Positions 1 through 13,073 of a stretch of 64,000 nt of DNA are shown piece by piece. Within the stretch, counting starts at the first letter, position 1; every line of letters starts with the position of its first letter. Below the pieces are notes generated by a model. That model had not been told where the DNA came from. It ran no database searches and saw only the letters and a list, made by a program, of their open reading frames with translations. The DNA lies in the NCBI RefSeq assembly GCF_002078875.1, contig NC_034424.1, positions 2,556,092 to 2,620,091 on the forward strand. Direction: 5' to 3'. The DNA is from Numida meleagris. Taxonomy: Eukaryota; Chordata; Aves; Galliformes; Numididae. Both the position numbers and the translations under genes were made by a program.

Positions 1-3000
1 GGCTGCGTTGACAAAAGCAGAGGGCTGTGATGAGGTCTGCTCTGAGAGATTGGAAAGATGAAATGGAGGATTCAAATTCCAGGCAAGGCAGCTCCTGAGC
101 TTTCAGGAGCTCAGACTGTTTACTCTGTGCCTGTAGCTGGGAGCGGGGCTGGACAGCCCTCTGCCCCAAGTGCCCCCATCTCTGGAGGTTCCTTTGCCCC
201 CTGACCTGTGGTCATGTTGTCCTGAGAAGGGCTGCGTGCAGGTGTGATCACAGACAGCCTCTCCAAAGACAAAATGCTCCATTTTCCTACCATTCCAGAG
301 CTCCGCTCCCCAAAAACGTAACTCCATTTCTACTCTGGGTCAATTCCTTCCATATTTTTCAGATCTTCTTTCAGTGAAATTGAAATATAACAGAGGCCTG
401 AGGGCTCCATTAGACATTTTCAACTTCAAGTAGAATTTAACAAAAATGAATAATCCTGTAACAGATTACGGGGAGTTTGTTCAAGAATCCTAAACACAGC
501 TTGTCATGCTTCGGTTTTGCAGCTGTTCAGATCCCATTATTTTCAACCCTGATAAATTTTCTAAGACATTTCATAAGTAACAACTGAGCTCCACTCTGAG
601 TTTCTTCATCCCTTTAAGACATCTATGTTCTCCAGTCGATTCCTTCTCCCAGATTAACATCTCTAAATGAAGAGAAATATTCAGAACCACTGAAAGAATA
701 GAATTTGGAAATAGATGCAGAGGTTTCTATGCTTGTCCCTCAGATCTCCAACACACCACCATCACTTGGAATGGCTCAAACATTTTCCACTTTCCAGCAG
801 GAATAACCTATGCTCTTCCCCTTAAATAAATTACAGATGTATAATTAGAGTATTCTTTCGGATGCAGAAGATCCAGGTTTGAATATTTTCAGGAAAAAAA
901 AGGAGAAAAATGAACCAGAATCTTGGAGTATAAACTAGGGCAGTCAGTTAGTTCAATAGAAAAAGAAAGAACATCGTTTTTATGGCTCTCAGCTTTTCTT
1001 TACTCAGAGCCCAAATGCCAAGAACACAAAATATTTTATTTGCAGTAAAACAAGTTTATTAAGGGGTGGTTTCCTTCCAGAGAAAAATGGAAAATATTAA
1101 AATACAGTTTGAGTCAACTCAACTGTATGAACCTGAGAATGGGCCAAGAAGAAATAGGCATTTAATTGGCCAGATAACTCATCTATTTAATTCACCTTGT
1201 TCCCCATTAAAGTGTTTTTTTCCTTCTACCTCCAGCCCAGTTTCTTTTTCTGTACCCTACCCACAGTTCCCTCCTGATTTCCTCTCGTTCTACCAGCTTC
1301 CCCCCACACAGGCCCTGCCATGTCAGCCAGCAGCCATGGGCTGTGTCCTTCCCTCTTACCCAGTACTGTCCAGTTAAGAATTTGGGGACCCTCACGGATT
1401 CTCTTGGCCAACTGCTACCCTGAAGCAATGCAGAATTCAAGCAGCAGCCACACCTCCCATTTCACTAGACACCATGCTTTTTACAGGAATTGACATCGAC
1501 TTGAACATGTGGCAATTGGAAAGAAGAAATTTGTACTCTGGAAACAGCAAAAGCTGTTTCCTTCGCTTTGTAATTAGATCTCCAAGTTGGCCTAATACAT
1601 GGGCAGCACAAAAAGCCTTTTTTCTTCTTAGCCTTGGCCACTCCAGTTTGAAAAAGCAACTGTCCAATTCCACTAAAAGATATCCTTAAGCCCATTTCGT
1701 GGCCCAAACCCCAAGCTTACCAACAAATCAATCCCATGTGATTAAAAAAAAAAAAAAAAAGAGGCCAGCAGCATTAAACAGGGGCTGCTGATACAACAAG
1801 AATGGATATATTTTCTGCAGCTCTGGAATGGGAATGTTATGAGCCATTTTCAATATGAAAGCAGGAACCATCTGCAGCTTCACCCCTGGCTATGGTCACA
1901 GCCATTCCCAAGAAGTCAGATGTTTCAATGCTTGTTATGCTTTGCATAACTATCTAGGAGTGGAAGCTCTGTAGAAGCTGTGAAATGGAAATTGAGGTAT
2001 CAGGGCTTGTGTGTGTCTCAGCACCTCCTATGCAAAGTGTGGATAATGATGCTGACCTCTTCTGAAAGCTACAGTGAAGAGTGCCACATGAGTACTTTAT
2101 TATTTCTAACAGGAGGTGAGAAGTTTCTAAAGTTTTGTCCTATATTTTAGAGGAAAAACATGCCTCTAAGTTCTGGTCTGAATAAGCTCCAAATTTGCTG
2201 AGAAATACAGAAAAAAAAATCACACATGCCAGTTCTCCCATTTCGTAAAATTAAATCTTAGTATGAGATCCTCCTGGTCAACATCTTCTCCTGGGCCCTT
2301 CTTCCCCCAGTGGGAACTAAAATAGATTCTTAAAATTATCTCAGCAGGAAATATACTGGGACATCTCTGCTCCAGCACAGCATCATTGCACCAGAAATCA
2401 TAGAGTCCTCATGTCTAATTTTGTTCTAACAAAGTTTATTCGCGGGCCATCTTATTTTCATCAGCAGAAGGAAGCCCTTCTGAGCAGCTCTGTGTTCAGT
2501 TTCTTCATTGGGAAATTCCATTTTCAAATTCCCCACTTCCCACACCTCAGCAAATTGTTTCTAATGCCCTGGGCAAAGGTTTGTTGCTCTCAGCTGTAGC
2601 AGTGCAATTCTGTGACTGCACTTCAAACTAGGTCTGTGAAGTGATCTGCAATTAACTAAATACACACAGTAGCGCATAAATCCATACTGCTTATCTTCGT
2701 GATTCCTCTTCCCACCCACATACAGCCCCCTGTGTTATTTTCCTGACCTAATTCAAAGAACCTCTGCTCTCAAGAGTTATTCAGCACAAGCGAGGACCAA
2801 TTTAGCAAGGCAACAGCATATGGAGCCAAGAACAGTTTTTATCATGAGCTTTGCTATTAGAGGAATCTTACCAGGGAATTTCTAATTGGAAATGAACCTT
2901 AACTTCTGAGTCAGCGTGAGAGGTTTTGTGTAGATAAAGACCCAGGTTATAAATGCAGAGGATGAGTGATTATTTATTCCTCGTTAACAGAAAAAAAAAA

Positions 3001-5327
3001 ATTGAGCACACATGCTTTGACTATTTAGCAGAAACAGTCTGAGAGCAGCAACCTCCAACCTCAGATTGGTCATTAGAGGAAAGCTGTACCTACCATCCAA
3101 GCAAACCAACCACACACAAACAGCATGCTGTCCTGAGAGAGATCAATACTTACTGCAGAGCACTTGCTGCTGTGTTGGTGATGCCCAGGAAGAAAAGCAG
3201 CTCTGGAGACTGTTACTGCCCTCATTGGGAGTTCCTGTGTCCACAGCACTCCATGAGCAGACTTGTTAGGGGTCCACACCATAAAAAGTTTTTATGTGCC
3301 CTGTTTCTTATTCCAAAAATCAAAAGAATTAAAGGAAACACCTCCAAAACACCACGTTACGGACTTCAGACAATGCCTAATGTTGTCTGCACCATTCAAA
3401 TGAAACCAGTCAAGATGGGAAGTGCCAAGTAATAGAGAACAAAGCCCAACCCTGTCATGGCATAGCACAGTAAATTGATGTGCATAGTCAATCGTTGGCA
3501 AAATAACAGGTTTAGACCCTAAGGAACAAAGCAACAGACAGAACTAATCAAGCAGATTTATATATATATTTTAAAACTTTCATGCAATTTAGTTGTTTTG
3601 GAGCTATGGAAACCACGTGGCAGCCAGCAGAGAAGCTGAGCACTGCTTTAATTCACTTCCAGCAGCTGAGGGCTTACTGCAGGACGTTCCCTCACCCCAG
3701 CTCGTCCCAGGGTATGAATCCCATTAGCTCAATATCATGAGGCCACAGAGTGAAACAGAGCACAGCCGCAGAAGCCAGCTCTAAGAAGCAGAGCAAATGA
3801 GTGCAAACAACAGCAGGATGGTTGCCAAAGCAATCTGCACAGTTGTTAGGCTCTGACTTTGGGTGGCAAGAGGACGGGGGTGCTGAGCCCCAGCTCACAG
3901 CTTCACACGATGTCAAGGGAAAAGATTAGCTCATCTCCCAGTGACGGACGGGAGCTTGGCCTGTGTTTTTTCACAAACATCACCTTTCCCAAGGGAGAGA
4001 GAGTTTAAACCCTTGTCTGTCCCAAGCAATAAGTGTCAGTTATCAAATGCAAACCCACCACCCCCCAGTCAGCACCTCTCCAGCATGACAAGCAGCTGGA
4101 GGGGAACAGCACAATAACCCATTGAGTCCGGGAAAGAGAAAGCTCATTGCCACAGGGCAGCTCAGAGGTCTTGCTGAAGCTTAGGAAAGGTAATTAGAGG
4201 CCTTGTATAATCTGTTCCCGTCACGTCTGGGTTGTAATGGAAAATGGACCTCCACAGCTCTTCTAAGGAACTTAACATACTGCTGGAGACTCTCTTTACT
4301 TTAAACGTATGGCATGTTTGGTGTAATCCTCAGTCGCAAATACTGCCTGGAATACTTACAGTATTGGGTAACCTTTTCAGTTAAAAATCTGCAAAGCCAT
4401 TTTATCTAAAATGCACATAAAACTTAGTCAGTTTAATGCCTTTTGCCATTAAAAAGCTGAACAACTTTCAGCCAAGTCAAACAAGGGAGAAGACACGAGG
4501 AGCACTTGCCTGCACTCATGATGGCAAATTAAACATCGCTAAGAATCATGACTACCATGGTACTTACAAGAAAAACAAATAAATATAGTTTGTAATAATA
4601 GCTAGGATGTTTGGGGTGCTTGTTCCAACCAAAAGTGTTGCATACGGATGTAAATAACAAAAAAAAGCCAGTACCACCTCAAAAACCCTGCCATAGCTGA
4701 GGTTTGTAATGAGTATGGTAAGTTATTCCAATATACAAAGAAACCACATTTCAGAAAACAGTTTTCATATAATGAGAACACTGGAGGAAAAGGAAAAAAA
4801 AGTGGCAAATTGGAGAATGCATCGAAGCAGAGGAAAAACACTTTGGAGCAATGGGTTACGATACGCTGAGAGAGCTCAATGTCGGGCACACCAGGTTGGA
4901 AAACAACAACAAAAAGATGCAATTCCTACAAAGCAGAAGACAGGGAATTAGTGGTGTGCGGTGTTCCCTGTGGAAGCAGCAGCCTGGACTGATTAAATGA
5001 CAGCTCCCTCCCAAGAGCCTGTAAACTTGGAAGCAACCACATCTTCCCAGCAGCTCAAAGCCCGAGCAGACAAGGTAGGCAAAGAAGGGGCTGGGAAGGG
5101 GAGTAACGATCTGGAGTTGCTAGATGGGGAACAAAGGGACTGAGTTCCCTGTCACACAGCACCTTGTGTTTCAAATTCCTAAACCCATAGTCCGAGCAAT
5201 AAAGACCACCCTTTCTCTTAACAGTATACTTGTAATTGCACACAGCCGAAAGGAAGGGAAGGCTCCCTCACAGAGAGGTATTAATTCTCCTAATTAAGTG
5301 GAGCAGTTGGAAAGCAGTTAAGAAAAC
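1..5327. other. unique non-coding DNA, no gene recognised
   Basis: I see no recognisable coding exon, RNA gene or repeat family here. The open frames reach 60-106 codons and none reads like a known protein. Minor features are an A17 run at 1744-1760, an A11 run at 2991-3001, a short TA-rich stretch near 3560 and G-rich clusters at about 5418-5434 and 5530-5544. It could be intronic or intergenic; the sequence alone does not decide. Confidence 0.6.
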
Positions 5328-5397
5328 AAGTGAAAGAGTGAAAGGAAACCAGCTGAATAACAGCAGAAATAAACACTGGACTTCTTGCTAAATATGA
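5328..5397 (+). repeat. 70-bp perfect direct repeat, copy A
   Basis: These 70 bases recur without a mismatch, in the same orientation, at 7227-7296. The copy begins AAGTGAAAGAGTG and ends CTAAATATGA; the next base differs (C here, T in copy B), two more match, and then the flanks diverge. I see no target-site duplication or poly-A tail and do not recognise the unit as a known repeat family. Perfect identity over 70 bases, 1.9 kb apart in non-coding DNA, points to a recent local copying event or an assembly artefact. Confidence 0.9.
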
Positions 5398-7226
5398 CAC
5401 TTCCATCACTCTGAGGCCCCGGGGGAGTGCGGGGCTGGAGACAAACTGGTGTTTCTCAAGGAACATGAAAAGCCTGGGAAGAATGTTAAGCAGCCCAGTT
5501 ATAATGGCCCCACAGAGCCCCGCTGATGTGGGGTGCCAGGGGGGAGGTCTGAAGTGTACCCACTGCCCGAGGTAGTTTCAGGCTAATTACCTGGCTTGGC
5601 ATCTTCAGTAGAAATGATCAAACTTGCCAACTCATGTTAAAATAGGCACCTCAGCTGAAGGCATCTAAAATCTACAACTATTTTGCCCTTTGCTTCTGCA
5701 TCCTAGTCCACAAATGAGAAGGGAAAGCACTGCATCACACATCTGATGCTGCGAAGAGCAGTGGATGCTCTCTTACCCTTAGGATACTTTTACAGCTCCA
5801 TTATTGGTGTATTCGTAAATCAGCAGTTCTACCAGCAAGCCACGTGTGTATTACAGACCAGCACTAAGGAGATTTCCCCAGCACGACTGGAAATAAATAT
5901 TTTAACAAGGACACCCTATTGATGGCCTCTGTGACTCTTGCTCTGCAGCTCCAAAGCACCTGAAATTTCCTCCAAGTAAAAAGCATCCGTAATGCCTCAT
6001 TGTGAATTCGTGTCTGTTTCTCAGCATTATTTTTTGTTTCACATTTTTTCAGGTCATCTTCGCTGCATAGTTTCCATACTTTCTGTTCTCACATTTTGTC
6101 TTTTCTTCTCTCCTTTTTTTTCCAGCACGGTTAAAAGCTTTACTCTGCCACATTTTTCCTTTTGTTCTTATGTTATATTACCCACAGAGCAGCTTTTTCC
6201 TCACTCCTTGTAGACTCTACACTTAACACTGAAGTCATTTAAGGTGGCTCTTATACTGCTGATCAGTGGTAGAAGCTGCTTATTTATCACCCAACGAGTT
6301 TCACTTTCTCAGCAACTTGGAAGCTTTTCTGCAGAGGGAAGAAAAGCCTTTAAGTCCCCCATTCCCAAACTCAAACAATAGAATAAGAAAAGCCCTGTTG
6401 CTTCAGCAGTGTATAGGCAGCAATTCATGAAATTACAGTAGCGTATGAAGGTCAGTAATGCAGCCAGTCCTCCTCAGCTGGAATTCCTGATACACAGAAG
6501 CTATTGTCCATCAGAAATGACTAAAGGAGAGTTACTGAGGATTTCTTCCTCTTTCTGAGTAAGCAGGGTCAAACACGACATCCAAGAAAAGCCCCCCAAG
6601 TCAATATAACAAAAAGCAATTTTGTTCGTCCAGGCCAAATGCATCCAAGAGGAAAGGAGGAAAAGGCCTTTTCATCATGTGAAAGCTGAGAGCTGTCAGA
6701 TACTTCTATTTTCTTGTGATGCTATTTCAGCACAAACATATCCCCTGAATTTCTAGAAAAAAAAAAAAGCACAGCATTGCCAAAGATATGGAGTTGAACA
6801 AACCCCATACCAAGAGACTTCCTGAGAAATGGACCTTGGTAAGCTTCTGATTTGGTCCTCTGAACTGTTCCGAGTGAGAAAAAGCAGAAAACAAAGTGAA
6901 GAAATATCTTCTCAACTAAAGCTTTCTTGAGACTAAATCCAGCGGTCAAAACGAACAGATGAAGTTAAAACATTTCCTTCAAGCTCAAAAACTTCATTAT
7001 ATTTTTTTCCTTTCAGAATGTACAATTTTGTATTTGGAATGATATTGCAAAACTAAGTGTCAAACCACTGTTTTCAAAGTAACAAGCATTTCCCAAACTA
7101 GGTGTTAAAAGGATCTTTTTGGCTTTCTCCATCTGAGCAGAGGGGCCCATTTCCCAAGCAGGGAATGAAGACTCAGTGCTTTTTGCAACATCTCAGCCCT
7201 ACAGTGAAGAGCTGACATGGTCAGAA
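5398..7226. other. unique non-coding DNA between the two 70-bp repeats
   Basis: No gene is recognised. The stretch contains a strong pyrimidine tract on the + strand (about 6078-6124, ending TTCCAG) that looks like a 3' splice site, and an A12 run at 6757-6768. Two overlapping minus-strand frames of 62-75 codons around 6722-6949 look like chance frames translated across that A/T-rich stretch. Confidence 0.6.
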
Positions 7227-7296
7227 AAGTGAAAGAGTGAAAGGAAACCAGCTGAATAACAGCAGAAATAAACACTGGACTTCTTGCTAAATATGA
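7227..7296 (+). repeat. 70-bp perfect direct repeat, copy B
   Basis: This is identical over all 70 bases to 5328-5397 and in the same orientation. Its right flank runs into a T-rich stretch just after the repeat, while copy A runs into unrelated unique sequence. The upstream flanks share only a weak AGAAA-like similarity, so the block ends are fairly sharp. Which copy is the original cannot be told from this window. Confidence 0.9.
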
Positions 7297-10200
7297 TACA
7301 TTTTTTTTCCCACAAGAAAAGAAATCTGTAGCTGAAAAGTCAGTGGAATTCTCTGATACCGTATAGTCACAACTTAAGAAAACATTTTGAACAATAGTAT
7401 TTAGTTAGGACTTTTTTCCTAAGCACGGTGTTATTCAAACTTGAATTTCTATTTTTCTTCCAGAAAAGCATAAGACGATCAGATCATACCACAGCATTAG
7501 CAAAACTTCAAGTAGCATCTTCCTAGTGTAACACCATTTCAGAAAGTAGCACTGCATTCCTCCCAAGAGGGCTGACCTTTCAATATTTATAGGATCAGAT
7601 GCTAAGGGCAGAAGATTTGCTTGACCTTCCATGCCTACCAACAGAAGATATGGCTTTATCATATCTCTTCTAGTACTTTAACCATGCATGCTTACAAGAG
7701 AGACAACAGTCAGGGCATCCTCTCAGCTCATCATTGTTTTTGTTTGTTTTGGGGCCAGCAGAAGAGACTCCTCAGCTTCACCAGACCACGGAGCAGGGCC
7801 TTATCTATACCCTCAGGGAATGCTCCAATCCAAAACTAGATGAGGTGCCATGCAATAAAAAGAATTGATGAAGCAACAGTTCCGTAGTAGTTGACTATAG
7901 CAGCTCTCCAACTACTCATATTAGATCGTATTCTTACTAAAATCCTAAGATGGGTTCAAGACATCTCAGCTAATTTTACAGCATCATGCTGATTTTGCAC
8001 TGATTTAACACAACTGGAACTGAACACACCAGGAGAGCATGGATTGTTGCATCAAACATGAGCAACTCCAAAATAAATCCTTCAACTGTAAAACACTAGG
8101 ATACTAATTTAAACACAACGTTTTAATCTTAAAATAGAGACAGAAGTATTACACATTGAACTGGCAAGACACATAAGATGTTGAGCTAACAATCCTCTGC
8201 TAGAAAAGCTTTAGACATAACTGCAAGAAAGGATCAAAGATCAACATATAGGGATTGTTTCTGTTACTTAAAATAATTATTCCTAAGTGTGACTGGCAAG
8301 ATTTGATGCCTTGTAAGGTGCTATTTATCCAACATGCTACAAAATGAAGCTTTGTCTACGTATATCTGCTAATGATACTAAAACCCCTGTGTGTCTGTGT
8401 TAACCCTTTCTTTCACAACAGGAGAGGTAGAGAAGCTTTCAGCTTCCTGCTGATACCAGTAAAGCACTGATCTACAGCTGAGCTTTTTCTTCAATTGTGA
8501 TTTCACACCCATGTTTACTTTTCTCTGCAGGAAGCAGTTGTCTTCTACTGCTAAATTCCTCTGAGTTAGCTATGCTAAGCATGGTCGTAAAGACATCAAG
8601 TATCTGCAAGACGAACCTTAGGGGGCAGCAGGGCAGATAAGCAGGTAACAAGCTTTACATGGTTGCTCCCCCTCTCCTATCACAGGATGTCTGACGCCTT
8701 CTTGCTTCCTTCACTGAGGCTCCTGTCAGTGAGACAATGCTAAACATTCTTACAAGCAACAACAGCCGAAGCTCAGAGTCTTTAAGCAACTCTTTCCTCC
8801 ACTTAAAACAAAGAGTTAGGCTCCAAAACATCTCCAAGGCCCTGGGCTTGCGTTCAGAGAGGCCCTCAAGCATCTTATTCTACTGAGACCACTGTTCCCT
8901 GTAGGCTAATAGGAATTTTTACAGGTTAAATCACAGCTATATATAGAAAATCTTGCTATTTTATTGTTCTTAAATAGCATAATCTTACGAGGCTCTAAGT
9001 ATGTTTCTCATTAGAAGTGGCATTTGAGTACCAGGAGGTGGTGAATGATGATTTGATTCCTGTTTTATTTTTATAACCACTTCCAATAAACTGTTTTTTA
9101 CATCTATTTTAGTGTTTGTTTTACTCTGTATTTAAGCAGCACAGTGTGTGTTGTAGCTTCGATGTCATTTCACGTAAAACCTTCAGAAAGAAATTCATCT
9201 ATACCCTATCCATTCTAATCACAAGTCGAATATATTAATCAGTGCCAGAGGCAAAGGAGCCCAACAGAAACTAACTAGCTCCATAATACCCTACACCTAG
9301 AAGATGAGCTCTTCTTTCTCTTGGCACTCCGTAGAAGTGGACTTTTACTATGACAGACAGAACATCAGAGGGTTTCAACTGATTAAATAAAGCAAGAACA
9401 AATCACAACATCTTCTCCCTCCCCCCAGAAGATTAACATAAAGCACCTTGGGATTTGTCTACATTAAAAGCCTCATATAAAATAATTGTAAAAATACTTG
9501 CCAGCATTTGTCAAATGCTGTCCTCTGAACAGTTGACATCTCTATTAAAATCTCTCTCGATTAGCATTCCATTCAGCATTAGTAAATGGTAAGTGTCAAG
9601 TAGTCACAATGGAGTCTCAGCTGATGCAACTAAAAAAGAAACTAATGCAAATTCCACTAGGCTTCAGATGTAGTTTTAAATGACTTTCCTCAGAGCCTCA
9701 CTTTTTATTTGCTGACAAATGCTTTTGTAGATCTACAAACTTTGACGCCAGCAAACAGCAATCACACAAGCAGAGATTGCATCAGCAGAATGAGCACAGT
9801 AACAATTAATTATATTATTTCTAAATGAAATTTGAGCAGATTTGCCAACGTCAACAGGTACCACACCATTGTTTCTGGGAGGCTCCTCTGCTTGCATAAG
9901 CTGTCCCAGTTTTTTCTGGCTAAGAGGAAAAGCTGCTTTCAAATTTCACTTACATCAGCACCAGTGAGGAGTAACACCACAAAAACAGAATTAGTTCCAG
10001 TTTATATCAAGATTACTGAGGTTGAAGCCCTTGAAATTTCAATTTTCCAGTCAGTGAAATGAAGACAGTAAATGATATTTTCCTGCCATAAGAGGGAATT
10101 GGGCTAACACGTTAACAGTTGCTCAGTGTTCAAACAGTTCTAGCTCAAACAACGACAATTCACATATTCAGTATTTGCCTTAAGTTCATCCTGTGCTTAA

Positions 10201-12640
10201 TGCCAGTGATTTCAGAGAGCTACACCAGAAGATGTTTGGTCAGCCCTTTTTCACCTCAAGAACGCTATTTTCTGCTGCTGCCAAATGCAACACACACAGC
10301 TTCCTTTGGCACGCAGCCCAACACACACAGATCTTCTTACCTGGCAGCAAACCCCATGCCAGTGCGTGGGTCTATCTTCACACATGAAAAACAAGAAGTT
10401 TAAAACCACACAGAACCAAAAATAAATTTAATTTCCCTTTCCACTTGCCAGTCTGCAGGAGAAAAGAACTTCTGCTTCAGGCCTTTTAATTAAAACTTCC
10501 CTCCTACAGCTGGACTGTGTTAGCACTGGAGCCACTATTTAGCTTGTAACATACCTGCACAGCCAAGAACTATAGACAAGAAACAGGAATATGTCAAACC
10601 ACATAGTGCAAGAAAGATAGTCACTATTAAGTCTTGAGTCAAAGAAGGCCCACAAAGCTAGGCTGTATTCTCTACTGTCAATGCATAGAAGCACTATTAA
10701 TAAAGTGCAGTAAGGAATGGTATTCCAGCAATCTGGATTCAGAAGTTTAAGTGAAAATCCCAATGTGATTTCAGCCAAGTCATACAAGCATATTAAAAAT
10801 GTAATTCTCTAAAACAGCAGTCTTGAAGAAGTCACCCACCAATGTCTCTGTTTACTACCTCAAAATTCTACAAGTGCTTTTGCTTTATCTGCATTCCAGC
10901 ATAAAACATTTCTGTCTTAGCACTGAGTTGCTCACTATGATCTCTCTCTACCATTTGACCAATTCAGATATCTACAGAACTCATAATCCAAAGAAGTTAC
11001 TGCAAAGAATGCACCAAGAAGCATCTTTCTAAAGAAAAGCAGAGAAAGAGGTTAATAATCTCTTCTCTCATTAATAGCTGCCTAACATTCAGAAGGCTAA
11101 AGATGAAAATACACAGTTCCAGGCTATTCCTATATTGTTTAGTCTAATGAAGCACACTTTCTATCTATAGAATTAAGAACTGAGGTTTGCAGATGCTACA
11201 GTGAAAGGGAACAGCCAGTGGAAGTATAGCACATAACTGTCAATTTATTGGAGTTAGAATGAGAAGTCATTTTTAGTTTCTTTCCCTGTTAAATGAAAAA
11301 AAAAACAACTTTATTACAGTGTTTTATTGCATTTTTATGAAGGAAGTGACATGTGTTGGGGATTAACACTAATGAAAAAAACAAAACTTCAGTTTTAGAA
11401 AAGAAGCCTGAAGTCCTGGAACACAAGGAAAGTTTAGACCTGAATCAGGATTCATTTTCATGGGAAATATTTCCCAAATCTGCTTGAGAAGACAAAAAGA
11501 AAATAGCACACTTAATGAAAAATAAGCCAAATCCCAAAATTTTAGTACAAAATAGGGACATGGCTGATACTCAGAAGTGAATAACAACTTGAACAAAAGG
11601 GTGTAGTACTTAAGAGGCCGCGCACATGAAGCTACCAAACAAAAGTTGGGACTATGGTGCTTCAGAAAGTGGATGTACTGGAAGAGTGATACATGGAGGT
11701 GGGCAGGGATTTTTCAACGAAGTCCAAAATACAAAGCACCAAAACAGCCTCTGCAGCTGCTCATGATGAACTCCAAAAGTGAACAGTGTATAGTCATATT
11801 TGTAGTATCATGCCCTTCTGTTACAAAGCACATGAAAAATGGTAATGCATAATCAGCATAACTAACAACAGAATTCTAGCTGACTATTGAGACATACCTT
11901 GCTTAATAGAAAATGTTGCCTCCTCCAGCCTCAGGACGTGTACATATTTCAATAAAAGTCTTTCTTCACTCAATGCCACCAAGCAGTAGCATTTTACCAC
12001 AAAAAGCTGCAAAAACTTTAAGATGAAATCAAAATCCCTCCACACTCAACCAAACACTTTTCCATATCCCAGTCCTCTTCTACAGAAATCCTTTATCCTA
12101 TTCGAAGACATGCCTGGACTCAAGGAAACAAAGGATATTCATAGTGTTAATGAGGGTTTTTGCCAAAGAGACAGTATTTTTAAATAAGGAGTTTAAAAGT
12201 TCTCATAGTCTCTTTCAGAAATTAGCCAGTGAATCTTGATTTAGGAACAGCCTCAGATTATTCCAGAACTGTCCCCTTGCAGTTCTTCAAAACAGCCAGT
12301 GTAGCCCATTTCAGTTCAACAGAATACAAGTTCCGCATGCTAACATGCACATATTAACTTTGTAGACTTTATTAATAGTCTCCACAGTTTAATTTTTTAA
12401 CAAAAATTTAATACCTCAATGTCCTTCCTTCCAGTTATCTCCATTTCCCATAAATCATCAACCCAGAACTTTTACACGCTTGCTTTCAGTGCAAATTGTT
12501 GATGATGGCAACACTTCAACAGGGGGAGACACAAGAATTAGCTTTCACCCAGCCATGCAATAGTTTCACATAGTAATTGTTATTGCAACACTCACAGCTC
12601 GCCAAGAGCATAGCGAATTGAGTTACGTTCCTGAAGATGG
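7297..12640. other. unique AT-rich non-coding DNA
   Basis: No gene, RNA gene or repeat family is recognised. The + strand becomes visibly rich in A and C. For example, the 60 bases at 12001-12060 contain 28 A, 16 C, 4 G and 12 T by hand count. An A10 run lies at 11296-11305. The open frames (up to 94 codons) have no recognisable similarity. Confidence 0.6.
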
Positions 12641-13073
12641 TTAAGCAGAAGCTACAGAGGGGACGAGGAGGGGCGGGGTGTGGAGGACCCCAGTCCTCTG
12701 GGTCCCGCCGGCTCCGCGCGGGCGCTGTTCCCCACCGCGGTGCTGAAACGCGCGGCTGCAATGGGGTGCGGGGTCCGAACCCAGGGAAAGAGAACCCCTT
12801 CGTGAGTAGCCAAGGAGCAGTGGCTCCCTTCGGTTCAACTGAGAGATTAGATGACCTCCCAGAGCTGGATCCAGGGCTCCAATTTATTCTCTGTGTTTTA
12901 GATGCAGCTGTGGTCAAAGCTTGGATATTTCCATGAAGTTGTGTCCTGAAATAAGGCAGGATTCTATTTTTTCTGTCATCTCTAGAAAAGGATTCCTGTG
13001 AATCAGCACGAAAAGTAAATATCTGAAGGTCAGAAGCTTCACTTCTGTATTCTGAGCCATCTTTAGGTCCCAT
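12516..13073 (-). other. 185-codon open frame over the CpG patch, function unknown
   Basis: This is the longest uninterrupted frame in the window. Its middle part is rich in Pro, Arg, Gly and Ser only because it crosses the GC-rich patch at 12650-12805, where stop codons are rare. The two ends have ordinary composition and no recognisable domain, signal peptide or membrane segment. The opposite strand is also open for 99 codons across the same patch, which argues that base composition keeps both open. A GTGAGT donor-like site lies on this strand at 12595-12590. I do not recognise a protein and think a coding role is unlikely. Confidence 0.12.
12650..12805. promoter_or_regulatory. isolated CpG-rich patch, candidate promoter or first exon
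   Basis: I hand-count about 16 CpG dinucleotides in roughly 150 bases, including clusters such as CTCCGCGCGGGCG and AACGCGCGGC. The rest of the window is AT-rich and poor in CpG. In birds and mammals such islands usually mark unmethylated promoters. On the + strand the patch ends at a donor-like TTC|GTGAGT (GT at 12802-12803), and a frame from ATG 12637 reads exactly to it (55 codons). On the - strand another GTGAGT follows at 12595. The direction of transcription is therefore undecided. The patch is shorter than most promoter islands and could instead be a GC-rich enhancer or an old insertion. Confidence 0.45.

Noticed and set aside
12637..12936. 99-codon plus-strand frame over the CpG patch
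   Set aside because: Both strands are open there because GC-rich DNA has few stop codons. The residue bias (Gly, Arg, Pro) follows base composition, so I kept the patch as a regulatory candidate rather than a gene.
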